Part shown: positions 52,047 to 59,715 of the stretch, piece after piece
How positions within the stretch are numbered: position 1 is the first letter of the stretch
How the letters are laid out: every line of letters begins with the position of its first letter
Source: DASZTU01 sp035493835
Lineage (GTDB): Bacteria > Pseudomonadota > Alphaproteobacteria > Rhizobiales > Devosiaceae
DNA: 62,820 nucleotides
Reading direction: 5' to 3'
Assembly: GCA_035493835.1 (NCBI GenBank)
Contig: DATJHO010000043.1
Span: 1 to 62,820, forward strand
Position numbers and translations under genes: made by a program
The notes under the pieces: model-generated
Seen by the model: only the letters and a program-made list of their open reading frames with translations
Database searches by the model: none
What the model was told of the DNA's origin: nothing

Positions 52047-52081
52047 GGGCAGGCGCGGACTGCGCCCGCCCTTCCTGTTTT
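52047..52081 (+). terminator. Rho-independent terminator after the penicillin-binding protein gene
   Basis: GGGCaGGCGC pairs with GCGCCcGCCC around a five-base loop, followed by ttcctgtttt. The stem is GC-rich and the T-tract is clear. It begins 11 bases after the stop codon, which separates the penicillin-binding protein gene from the lyase cluster. Confidence 0.7.
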
Positions 52082-52109
52082 AGGGTGCTGATCCAACAGG
52101 CCCAATCGA

Positions 52110-52190
52110 AGCCAAACCAAACAACCCCCACCCCATCCCTCCCCCATGAGGGCAGGGTGGCGGCAGCCGGGTGGGGGTTGTTCCCGTTTC
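52110..52190. repeat. 'aacaacccccaccccatccc..gggtgggggttgtt' repeat
   Basis: The unit aacaacccccaccccatccc tcccccatgagggcagggtg ... gccgggtgggggttgttccc is an inverted repeat whose outer arms pair. The same family recurs at 28.3, 43.2, 44.7, 56.1, 57.9, 59.6, 61.1 and 62.4 kb. Confidence 0.75.
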
Positions 52191-52300
52191 CTGCCAAGTA
52201 TCCACTATTGCGGCGAAGTCCGGCCCGGCTCTTTCATTCCCCTTGCGCGCATTCACAACTGCGCTATGCCAGTTGCGAGCCTGTTGTTTCGAGTGAAGCC

Positions 52301-53845
52301 ATGAATGCGCCCGCGCCCTCGATCACCCTTTCCGGAAAGCCGCTGAGCTTTGGCGCGCTCGCGCGGATCGGTGCGCATCTGGTGACGCTGACTGCCGATC
52401 CGGTTTCGCTGAAGCGGGTCGAGCGCGCCCGCCAGGCGGTGGAGCAACGCATCGCCAACGGCTTTCCGGTTTATGGCACGACCACCGGCGTCGGCGCCAT
52501 GAAGGACGTCGAATGGACCGCCGATGAGCTCGAAACCTTCAATCTCGGGCTGGTGCGCGCCCACCATTTCGGCACCGGCGTGCCGTTCCCCAATTCGGTG
52601 GTGCGCAATGCCATGGCCATTCGCGTCAACACGGCGCTGACCGGCCGGGTCGGCTGCACCCCGGATCTGGTGAATGCCTACCTCGCGTTGCTGGCCGCCG
52701 ATGTGGTGCCCGTCGTCCGGCGTACCGGCTCGATCGGTTGCGCAGATATCGGCCTCATGGGCCAGATCGGGGCGGTGCTGACCGGGGTGGGCGAGGCCGT
52801 CTACCAGAACCGCCGCCTGCCGGCCGAACAGGCGCTCGCAGATGCCGGGCTGAAGCCGGCCAAGATGGCCCCCCGCGACAGCCTCGCCTCGATCAGCGTC
52901 AATGCCGTCGGCTTTGCCGCCGCTGCCGAGGCGACGCGCGCCGCCGCCGGCGCCGTCCGCATGCTGCTGGCGACGGGCCTCACCACGGCCGGCGCGCTCG
53001 GCGCCTCGCGCGATCCCTGGAAGGCGGTTGCCCATGTCGGCACGGAGCGCGAGGCCGAGATCGGGGGCTGGCTGTTTCGCAGCGCCAGGGGCTGGGAGTG
53101 GCCCAATGCCACCCACATCCAGGATCCGCTGAGCCTCAGGATGATGGCGCAGGTGTTCGGCACCACCTTCGATACCCTGATGGTGTGCGGCAGGACCATC
53201 CTTGCGGCAACGGGGCGCACCGACGACAACCCGGTGGTGGTCGAAGGCGCCGTGCTGACTTCCGGCGGCTCGCTCCCGCTCGACGTCACCATCTACATGC
53301 AGACCGTGCAGCTCGCGATGGCGCATGCCGCGCGCAATTCGTTCAACCGCTGCGTCCTCCTCGGCAATGGCGCCCGGCGCGACCTGCCGATCAACCTCGT
53401 GCCGCCGGGGGCCATCGCGACCGGCTTCGGGCCGATCATCAAGCTCGCCGGCGAGCTTTTCGCCCGCGTGCTGTCGATGTCGACGCCCGTCTCGGCGACC
53501 TCACTGGTGGTCGCGGCCGGGATCGAGGACGAGGCGGCGTTCCTCCCTCTCGTGGTCGAGCGTTTTGAGCGGCAGGTGAGGGCGTTGCGACGCCTTGCTT
53601 CACTCGAAGCGCTGCTGTCTGCGCAGGCCATGGACCTGCTCGGCGACAGGCCCAGCGGCATCCCCGGCATGATCTACGCCCGGGCCCGCAAGCATGCCGA
53701 ATTCTACCGCGTTGACCGGCCCTTGTCGGCCGAGGTCGAGGCGCTTGAAAACGACCTCGCCACCGACCTCACGCTGGGTGAACTGATTTCTCAGGCGCCC
53801 ATCCCTGATCTGGATGACTTTTTCGCGCTCGGCCCCATTCAGTAG
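52301..53845 (+). CDS. Aromatic amino acid lyase (HAL/PAL) family protein without the MIO triad; ergothionase-like candidate
   Basis: The 514-residue product follows the histidine/phenylalanine ammonia-lyase layout: VYGTTTGVGAM (catalytic-Tyr loop, Tyr58), IQDPLSLRMMAQVFG and RTDDNPVV. The expected MIO site Ala-Ser-Gly in GSVGASGDLAPLAH is replaced: GSIG is followed by Cys147-Ala148-Asp149, then IGLMGQIG. Without the Ser, MIO cannot form in the usual way. Lyases that expel trimethylamine from a betaine, such as ergothionase, do not need MIO activation. I therefore infer a trimethylamine-eliminating betaine lyase. It begins a run of eight genes with a betaine-type ABC importer. Confidence 0.82.
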   Translation: MNAPAPSITLSGKPLSFGALARIGAHLVTLTADPVSLKRVERARQAVEQRIANGFPVYGTTTGVGAMKDVEWTADELETFNLGLVRAHHFGTGVPFPNSVVRNAMAIRVNTALTGRVGCTPDLVNAYLALLAADVVPVVRRTGSIGCADIGLMGQIGAVLTGVGEAVYQNRRLPAEQALADAGLKPAKMAPRDSLASISVNAVGFAAAAEATRAAAGAVRMLLATGLTTAGALGASRDPWKAVAHVGTEREAEIGGWLFRSARGWEWPNATHIQDPLSLRMMAQVFGTTFDTLMVCGRTILAATGRTDDNPVVVEGAVLTSGGSLPLDVTIYMQTVQLAMAHAARNSFNRCVLLGNGARRDLPINLVPPGAIATGFGPIIKLAGELFARVLSMSTPVSATSLVVAAGIEDEAAFLPLVVERFERQVRALRRLASLEALLSAQAMDLLGDRPSGIPGMIYARARKHAEFYRVDRPLSAEVEALENDLATDLTLGELISQAPIPDLDDFFALGPIQ

Positions 53846-53932
53846 ACGAAGACAGACTCGCCTATCCGCCGAAAATCTGTAGGCTCTACACCAGCTTGGC
53901 ACGAGGCCAAGGCAACATGACTGGAGTGGATC

Positions 53933-54844
53933 ATGCGTCTTTCGACCAAACTGCTGGCCGCCATGGCAGCCTTGGCCTTCTCGGTGAGCGCCGCTCATGC
54001 CCAGGTCGTCGTCTCGTCCAAGATCGATACCGAAGGCGGTGTCCTGGGCAATATCATCCTGCAGGTGCTCAAGGCCAACAACGTTCCGGTGACCGACAAG
54101 GTCCAGCTCGGCGACACCAAGGTCGTGCGCTCGGCCATCACCGCCGGCCAGATCGACCTCTATCCCGAATATACCGGCAACGGCGCCTTCTTCTTCAACG
54201 AGGCCGACAATCCCGTCTGGAAGGACGCGGCCAAGGGTTATGCCGAGGTCAAGAAGCTCGACTATGACGCCAACAAGATCGTCTGGCTGACGCCGGCGCC
54301 CGCCAACAACACCTGGGGCGTTGCGCTCCGCAACGAAGTCGCCAGCGGCAACAACCTCAAGACCTGGTCCGATTTCGGCAAGTGGGTCTCGGGCGGCGGC
54401 CAGGTGAAGCTCGCGGCATCGGCCGAATTCGTCTCCTCGCCCGCGGCGCTGCCCGCCTTCGAGAAGACCTATGGCTTCTCCCTGAAGCCCGACCAGCTCA
54501 TCACCCTTTCGGGCGGCGACACCGCGGCCTTCATTGCCGCCGCCGCCAACCAGACCAGCGGCGCCAATGCCGCCGTGGTCTATGGCACTGATGGCGGCAT
54601 TGCGCCCTCGGGGCTGGTGGTGCTTGAGGACGACAAGGGCGTGCAGCCGGTCTACAACCCGGCCCCCATCGTCCGTGAAGCGGTGCTGAAGCAGTATCCG
54701 CAGATCGAAACGCTCCTGGCCCCGGTCTTTGCCAAGCTCGACCTCAAGACCCTGCAGACCCTCAATGGCCGGGTGCAGGTCGGCGGCGAGGCGGCAAGCG
54801 CGGTTGCCGCCGACTTCCTCAAGACCAACGGCCTCGTGAAATAG
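53933..54844 (+). CDS. OpuC/OsmF-type ABC transporter substrate-binding protein
   Basis: The 303-residue product has a signal peptide (about residues 1-23, cleavage after HAQ) and the glycine-betaine/choline-binding fold: VVVSSKIDTEGGVLGNIILQ, then AGQIDLYPEYTGNGAFFF, and PAPANNTWGVALRNE. This OpuAC/QAT family binds quaternary amines in an aromatic cage; the related EgtU binds ergothioneine. A ggagtgg site precedes the ATG. An inverted repeat follows the stop, before the permease gene. Confidence 0.92.
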   Translation: MRLSTKLLAAMAALAFSVSAAHAQVVVSSKIDTEGGVLGNIILQVLKANNVPVTDKVQLGDTKVVRSAITAGQIDLYPEYTGNGAFFFNEADNPVWKDAAKGYAEVKKLDYDANKIVWLTPAPANNTWGVALRNEVASGNNLKTWSDFGKWVSGGGQVKLAASAEFVSSPAALPAFEKTYGFSLKPDQLITLSGGDTAAFIAAAANQTSGANAAVVYGTDGGIAPSGLVVLEDDKGVQPVYNPAPIVREAVLKQYPQIETLLAPVFAKLDLKTLQTLNGRVQVGGEAASAVAADFLKTNGLVK

Positions 54845-54851
54845 GCCCAAG

Positions 54852-54876
54852 GGCGGGAGGGCCAGGTCCTCCCGCC
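54852..54876 (+). terminator. Hairpin between binding-protein and permease genes
   Basis: GGCGGGAGG and CCTCCCGCC form a perfect nine-base-pair stem around a seven-base loop, with no T-tract. In ABC operons such hairpins often stabilise the upstream mRNA and reduce read-through so that the binding protein is made in excess. Confidence 0.5.
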
Positions 54877-54884
54877 AACTCGTC

Positions 54885-56078
54885 ATGGCAATGGCCGCGA
54901 CAGATTTAGCCAGGACCCGCCGCGCGCCAGTCATCGACAAGCTGGGCGTGCTGATCGCCCTCATCATTGCGGTGGCATGGGTGCTGCTGCCCTTTGCCAC
55001 CTTCAAGGCCAACCGCATCGTGCAGGGCCAGCCGCGTATCATCTACGAGGCGCTGCCGGCGATGGAGGCGGGGCTCGTGGCGCTGATCGTCGGCGTATCG
55101 CTGCCCGTGATCTTCTACCGTACACCGACCCTGTGGCGGCTGCTGACCAGCGCCGTGGCGCTGGCCGCGCTGCTGTTCTTTATCGGCCGCACCGCGCCGT
55201 TTCTCACCCCGCCCGGCAACACGCTGGCGCGCATTTCCCCCGGCGCCGGCTTCTGGGTGCTGCTCTTCGGCTACCTGCTGCTCGCCGCCGATGCCCTCAC
55301 CCGGCTGCGTCTGAAACCGCTGCCTCGCATCGGCGTGCTGCTGCTGGCTGCCGTCGCCCTCGCTCTGCTGATGCTGAGCGGGGACTGGAACGGCCTTTCC
55401 ATTCTCAAGGAATATTTTGTCCGCGCCGACGCGTTTTGGCGCGAGGGGCTCACGCATGTCATTTTGGCGTTCGGTTCGCTCTTTGCCGCGATCGTCGTCG
55501 GCGTGCCACTCGGCGTCCTCTGCTACCGCGTGCCGCGCCTCAGGACGATCGTGCTCAACATCCTCAACGGCATCCAGACCATCCCCTCGATCGCGCTTTT
55601 CGGCCTGTTGATCGCCCCGCTCGCCTGGATCGCCGCCAATGTTCCGGGCGCCGCCGCAATCGGTGTCTCCGGCATCGGTTTTACGCCGGCCATCGTTGCG
55701 CTCTTCATTTATTCGCTGCTGCCGGTGGTCGCCAACACCGTGGTGGGCCTGCTCGGCGTGCCGCCGGCGGCCGACGATGCCGCGCGCGGCATGGGGATGA
55801 CCGACAACCAGCGCCTGTTCCAGGTCGAAATGCCGCTCGCCTTTCCGGTCATCCTCACCGGCATCCGCATCGTGCTGGTGCAGAATATCGGTCTCGCCAC
55901 GGTCGCCGCCCTGATCGGCGGCGGCGGTTTTGGCGTCTTCGTCTTCCAGGGCATCGGCCAGACTGCCCTTGACCTGGTGCTGCTTGGCGCCGTCCCCACC
56001 GTGGTGCTCGCCTTCGCGGCGGCCATCGTGCTCGACGCGCTGGTGGAAATGACGAGTGTGAAGGGGAGGGAGAATTGA
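54885..56078 (+). CDS. ABC transporter permease (OpuC/ProW-type) with N-terminal membrane extension
   Basis: The 397-residue product has about five hydrophobic segments in the first 165 residues, then the BPD-type permease domain starting near residue 185 (HVILAFGSLFAAIVVGVPLG). The EAA-like loop is ADDAARGMGMTDNQRLFQVE and is followed by MPLAFPVILTGIRIVLVQNIG. Ordinary OpuC permeases are about 215-250 residues, so the front half is an addition. It works with the downstream ATPase and the second permease. Confidence 0.9.
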   Translation: MAMAATDLARTRRAPVIDKLGVLIALIIAVAWVLLPFATFKANRIVQGQPRIIYEALPAMEAGLVALIVGVSLPVIFYRTPTLWRLLTSAVALAALLFFIGRTAPFLTPPGNTLARISPGAGFWVLLFGYLLLAADALTRLRLKPLPRIGVLLLAAVALALLMLSGDWNGLSILKEYFVRADAFWREGLTHVILAFGSLFAAIVVGVPLGVLCYRVPRLRTIVLNILNGIQTIPSIALFGLLIAPLAWIAANVPGAAAIGVSGIGFTPAIVALFIYSLLPVVANTVVGLLGVPPAADDAARGMGMTDNQRLFQVEMPLAFPVILTGIRIVLVQNIGLATVAALIGGGGFGVFVFQGIGQTALDLVLLGAVPTVVLAFAAAIVLDALVEMTSVKGREN

Positions 56079-56094
56079 TCCCATTGCGTTTGCG

Positions 56095-56212
56095 GCAAAC
56101 AACCCCCACCCGATCCCTCCCCTCAAGGGGGAGGGGGACGATGGTTCACGGCCGTGCCACAAACCCCCTCCCTCTTCAGGGGAGGGTGGCGGCAGCCGGG
56201 TGGGGGTTGTTT
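56095..56212. repeat. Repeat pair inside the ABC operon
   Basis: Two units of the 'aacaacccccacccgatccc tcccctcaagggggagg' and 'cctcttcaggggagggtggc ggcagccgggtgggggttgtt' type stand in inverted order between the permease and the ATPase gene. They occupy most of the 157-base gap, leaving about 24 bases before the ATPase ATG. Confidence 0.75.
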
Positions 56213-56235
56213 TCGACCATCTCGGAGCCTGCCCC

Positions 56236-57174
56236 ATGATCGAGATCGAAAACCTCACCAAGACCTATGACGGCACCGCCGTCGTCGACAGGGTCTCGCT
56301 CTCGATCGAAAAGGGTGAGATCGTCACGATCGTGGGCACCTCCGGCTCCGGCAAGACCACGCTGTTGCGGATGATCAACCGGCTGGTCGAGCCGACTGAC
56401 GGCACCATCCAGATCAGCGGCGTCGACAACCGCTCGATGCCGGCCTACGAACTCCGCCGCCGCATTGGCTATGCGATCCAGGGCCACGGCCTCTTCCCGC
56501 ACCGCACCGTGGGGCAGAACATCGCAACGGTGCCGCAATTGCTTGGCTGGCCGCGCGAAAAGGTCGGCGCCCGGGTCAATGAGCTGTTGAACCTCTTCCA
56601 GCTCGACCCGGCCCAGTTCCGCGACCGCATGCCGGCCGAACTTTCCGGTGGCCAGCAACAGCGTGTCGGCGTCGCCCGCGCGCTGGCCGCTGCGCCAAAA
56701 GTGCTGCTGATGGATGAGCCGTTCGGCGCGCTCGATCCCATCATCCGCGCCAAGGCGCAGGACGATTTGCTCGACATTCAAAAGCAGCTGAAGACCACTA
56801 TCGTCTTGGTCACCCACGACATGGAAGAGGCGATCCATCTGGGCGACCGCATCGCCGTCATGGACCAGGGCAAGCTCCTGCAATATGCCCCGCCCGCCGA
56901 GATCATCGCCCGTCCCGCGACCGAGTTCGTGGGCGAACTGATCGGCACCGGCGAACGGCCCTTCCGGCTGCTGTCGCTGTCGACAATCGGCGAAATCGCC
57001 CATGCGGGGCAGGCAGAAGGCGCGCCGATGCCGATGTCGATGACGCTGCGCGACGCCTATGCCGAGTGCCTGTGGTCGCGCCGCGACGCGCTGCCGGTGA
57101 GCGACCCCTCCGGCGCCATCATCGGCATGGTGAGCCGCAACGATCTCGAGCAGAGGGCCGGGAGACCGGCATGA
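56236..57174 (+). CDS. ABC transporter ATP-binding protein (betaine type)
   Basis: The 312-residue ATPase has Walker A (GTSGSGKTTLLRMINRL), a Q-loop (QGHGLFPHRTV), the signature LSGGQQQRVGVARAL, Walker B (VLLMDEPFGALDP) and the H-loop in VTHDMEEA. The C-terminal part (about residues 250-312) resembles a single CBS-like regulatory tail (LPVSDPSGAIIGMVSRNDLE), as in ProV/OpuCA. Its stop overlaps the start of the second permease (ATGA at 57171-57174). Confidence 0.95.
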   Translation: MIEIENLTKTYDGTAVVDRVSLSIEKGEIVTIVGTSGSGKTTLLRMINRLVEPTDGTIQISGVDNRSMPAYELRRRIGYAIQGHGLFPHRTVGQNIATVPQLLGWPREKVGARVNELLNLFQLDPAQFRDRMPAELSGGQQQRVGVARALAAAPKVLLMDEPFGALDPIIRAKAQDDLLDIQKQLKTTIVLVTHDMEEAIHLGDRIAVMDQGKLLQYAPPAEIIARPATEFVGELIGTGERPFRLLSLSTIGEIAHAGQAEGAPMPMSMTLRDAYAECLWSRRDALPVSDPSGAIIGMVSRNDLEQRAGRPA

Positions 57175-57917
57175 AGCGGGGGATAAGCGTTGTAATCCGC
57201 CTCGCCGTGCTGGCGCTGCTCGTTGCCTTCATCGTCACGCCCCAAACCTTTGCCGGCCTGCTGCAGCCGCTGACCAAGTTCGGGCAGCCGCCGATCTATA
57301 CCCAGTCGAGCCTTTTGGGCCTCGTCATCAACCATCTGCAGATCGTTGCCATCGCGACCATCGCCTCGACCGTGGTGGCGGTAGGGCTCGCCATTCTCGT
57401 CACCCGCCCGTTCGGGCGCGAATTCCTGCCGCTGTCGCGCAGCCTCGCCAATATCGGCCAGACTTTCCCCCCCGTCGCGGTGCTGGCCATCGCCGTGCCG
57501 CTTCTGGGTTTCGGCACCGCCCCGACACTCGTGGCGCTGTTCCTCTATGGCCTGCTGCCGATCTTTGAAAACGCCCTTACCGGCCTCACCACGCTGCAGC
57601 CGGAGGTCACCGAAGCCGCGCTCGGGGTCGGCATGACCGGCGCCCAGCGCCTGCTGCAAGTGGAATTGCCGCTCGCCCTGCCGGTGATCCTCGCCGGCAT
57701 CCGTTTCTCAGTGGTGGTTTCCGTCGCGACCGCCACCATCGGCTCAACCGTTGCCGCCCACACGCTGGGTGAAGTGATCATCGCCGGCCTCACCACCGAC
57801 AACACCGCCTGGGTGCTGCAGGGCGGCCTCATCGTCGCGGTGCTGGCGGTGCTGATCTATGACGGCCTTTCGGCTCTCGAGCGCATGCTGATGGCGCGCA
57901 GCGGGCGGGCGGGGTGA
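57171..57917 (+). CDS. ABC transporter permease (second OpuC-type subunit)
   Basis: The 248-residue product is a short BPD-type permease with about six helices. Its EAA-like motif is EAALGVGMTGAQRLLQVELP. It lacks the long N-terminal extension of the first permease. Its ATG overlaps the ATPase stop, so the two are translated together. It completes a two-permease, one-ATPase, one-binding-protein importer. Confidence 0.93.
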   Translation: MKRGISVVIRLAVLALLVAFIVTPQTFAGLLQPLTKFGQPPIYTQSSLLGLVINHLQIVAIATIASTVVAVGLAILVTRPFGREFLPLSRSLANIGQTFPPVAVLAIAVPLLGFGTAPTLVALFLYGLLPIFENALTGLTTLQPEVTEAALGVGMTGAQRLLQVELPLALPVILAGIRFSVVVSVATATIGSTVAAHTLGEVIIAGLTTDNTAWVLQGGLIVAVLAVLIYDGLSALERMLMARSGRAG

Positions 57918-58175
57918 ACCCCTCACCCGGTCCTGCCGGACTGGCCTCTCCCCGACGGGGAGGAATAAGAGGGCTCAGCGCTGGCGGATTCCTTCCCCCT
58001 CGGGGCAAGGTCGGCTGAGCGAAGCGGAAGCCGGGTGAGGGGGGCTAGCCTAATAGGTTTCGCTTGAACCGTTCAGGAGTTGCCCTCATCCTGAGCCTGT
58101 CGAAGGACGAGGGCAACTTGCACGGCCGTGACCTCGTGGTTCGACAAGCTCACCATGAGGTCACTGGGCTTTGCT
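57917..58175. repeat. Repeat array between permease and hydantoinase genes
   Basis: The 282-base gap contains a 'cccctcacccggtcctgccg ... ctctccccgacggggagg' unit and an inverted partner near 58000-58045, then a different unit: ctcatcctgagcctgtcgaa ggacgaggg and its inverted copy cctcgtggttcgacaagctc accatgagg (58082-58162). Two repeat families are thus nested back to back. Confidence 0.7.
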
Positions 58176-58199
58176 CCATGACCAACGCCGCAGGTAAAA

Positions 58200-59627
58200 A
58201 TGTCCGATTTCGATACCGTCCTCATCGGCACCCTGGTGCTTCCCGATCGCATCATTGAGCGCGGCTTTGTTGCGATTTCCGGCGAAAAGATCGGCGCCAT
58301 CGGCGACGGCCCGGCGCCGGCCGCCCATGAGCGCCACGATCTCGGCGACGCGCTGATCCTTCCTGGCGCGATCGACGCGCAGGTGCATTCGCTGAGCCAG
58401 AAGGACCAGGAGGATTTCATCTGGTCCACCCGCTCGGCGGCGGCCGGCGGCGTCACCACCATCGTCGACATGCCCTATGACGAGGGTAATGTGGTCACCT
58501 CCGCTTACGCGGTGCGCAAGAAGGTCGCGCACGCGAGCCCCCAGGCTCGCGTCGATTTCGCGCTCTACGGCACCATCGATCCGCAGGAGGGCGCGAGCCG
58601 CATCGCCGAAATGGTCGAGGCGGGGGTTTCCGCGTTCAAGTTTTCGACTTTTGGCACCCACCCCAAGCGCTTTCCGCGCATCCCGCCAATGCTCCTGGCC
58701 GAGGTTTTTGCGGCGATCGCGCCCACTGGCCTGGCGGCGGGCGTCCACAACGAGGACGACGAGTTCGTCCGCGCCGCGATCGAGAAGGTGAAGGCCCAGG
58801 GCATCACCGATTGGCGCGCCCACGGACTCTCCCGCCCGCCGCTCACCGAAATCCTTGCGACCCTCCAGGTCTACGAGACCGGCGCCGAAACCGGCTGCCC
58901 GGCCCATATCGTGCACTGCTCGCTCGGCCGCGGCTACGACATCGCGGCGCGCTACCGCGCCGAAGGGTTTGCCGCGACCATCGAATGCTGCATCCACTAC
59001 CTTGTCCTCGACGAGGAGAACGACGTCCGGCGCCTCGGCGGCAAGGCCAAGATTAACCCGCCCATCCGCCCGCGCGCGGAGGTGGAAAAACTCTGGCAGC
59101 ATGTGGCCGCCGGCAATGTCACGCTGGTCTCGACCGATCACGTGAGCTGGTCCGAGGAGCGGAAAACCAGCCCCGCCATGTTCGCAAATTCCTCCGGCGT
59201 GCCCGGGCTCGAAGTGATGGTGCCGCTCTTCGTCAAGGGCGCGCTCGAGCGCAATGTGCCGCTGACCTGGGCGGCAAGGCTGATGGCCGAAAACCCGGCA
59301 AAGCATTTCCGGCTCGATCACCGGAAGGGTGCGCTGGAAATGGGCAAGGACGCCGACATCACGGTGCTGGTCAACCGCCCGAAAACCTACGACGCGGCGG
59401 CCAGCGGCCACAACGTCGTCGGCTGGTCCCCCTACAACGGCCTCGAACTCCCCTGGACCGTGGATGCCACCTGGCTCCGCGGCAATCTCGCCTTCGATGG
59501 CACCAACGTGCTGGCCGAGCCCGGCACCGGCCGTTTTATGCGGCCGGAGGTGAATGCGAGCCACAGCCGTGCCACATCGTCTCCCTCCCCCCTGCGGGGA
59601 GGGGTCAGGGGTGGGGGTTCTTCATGA
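58200..59627 (+). CDS. Hydantoinase/dihydropyrimidinase/allantoinase-like amidohydrolase
   Basis: The 475-residue product follows cyclic amidohydrolases: the GAIDAQVHS segment stands where the metal pair DxHxH is expected, so the first His is Gln. VSAFKFSTFG supplies the lysine that is carboxylated, GVHNEDDEF and IVHCSLGRGY give two His ligands, and STDHVSWSEE the Asp. It should open hydantoin-type rings to N-carbamoyl amino acids, which suits the carbamoylase gene 89 bases downstream. The last 22 codons (SHSRATSSPSPLRGGVRGGG onward) read through a dispersed repeat and are probably not conserved. Confidence 0.85.
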   Translation: MSDFDTVLIGTLVLPDRIIERGFVAISGEKIGAIGDGPAPAAHERHDLGDALILPGAIDAQVHSLSQKDQEDFIWSTRSAAAGGVTTIVDMPYDEGNVVTSAYAVRKKVAHASPQARVDFALYGTIDPQEGASRIAEMVEAGVSAFKFSTFGTHPKRFPRIPPMLLAEVFAAIAPTGLAAGVHNEDDEFVRAAIEKVKAQGITDWRAHGLSRPPLTEILATLQVYETGAETGCPAHIVHCSLGRGYDIAARYRAEGFAATIECCIHYLVLDEENDVRRLGGKAKINPPIRPRAEVEKLWQHVAAGNVTLVSTDHVSWSEERKTSPAMFANSSGVPGLEVMVPLFVKGALERNVPLTWAARLMAENPAKHFRLDHRKGALEMGKDADITVLVNRPKTYDAAASGHNVVGWSPYNGLELPWTVDATWLRGNLAFDGTNVLAEPGTGRFMRPEVNASHSRATSSPSPLRGGVRGGGSS

Positions 59628-59715
59628 GCACCGACCTCGCCATCAAACGCCGGAGAATCCGTAGCGCCGTCTCGGGCAGTGGAAACCCTGCCACCCACAA
59701 ACGCGGAGCTACCCC

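Noticed and set aside
49489..52197. Long open frame opposite the penicillin-binding protein gene
   Set aside because: Same antisense effect in a GC-rich gene; no motif and no ribosome site.
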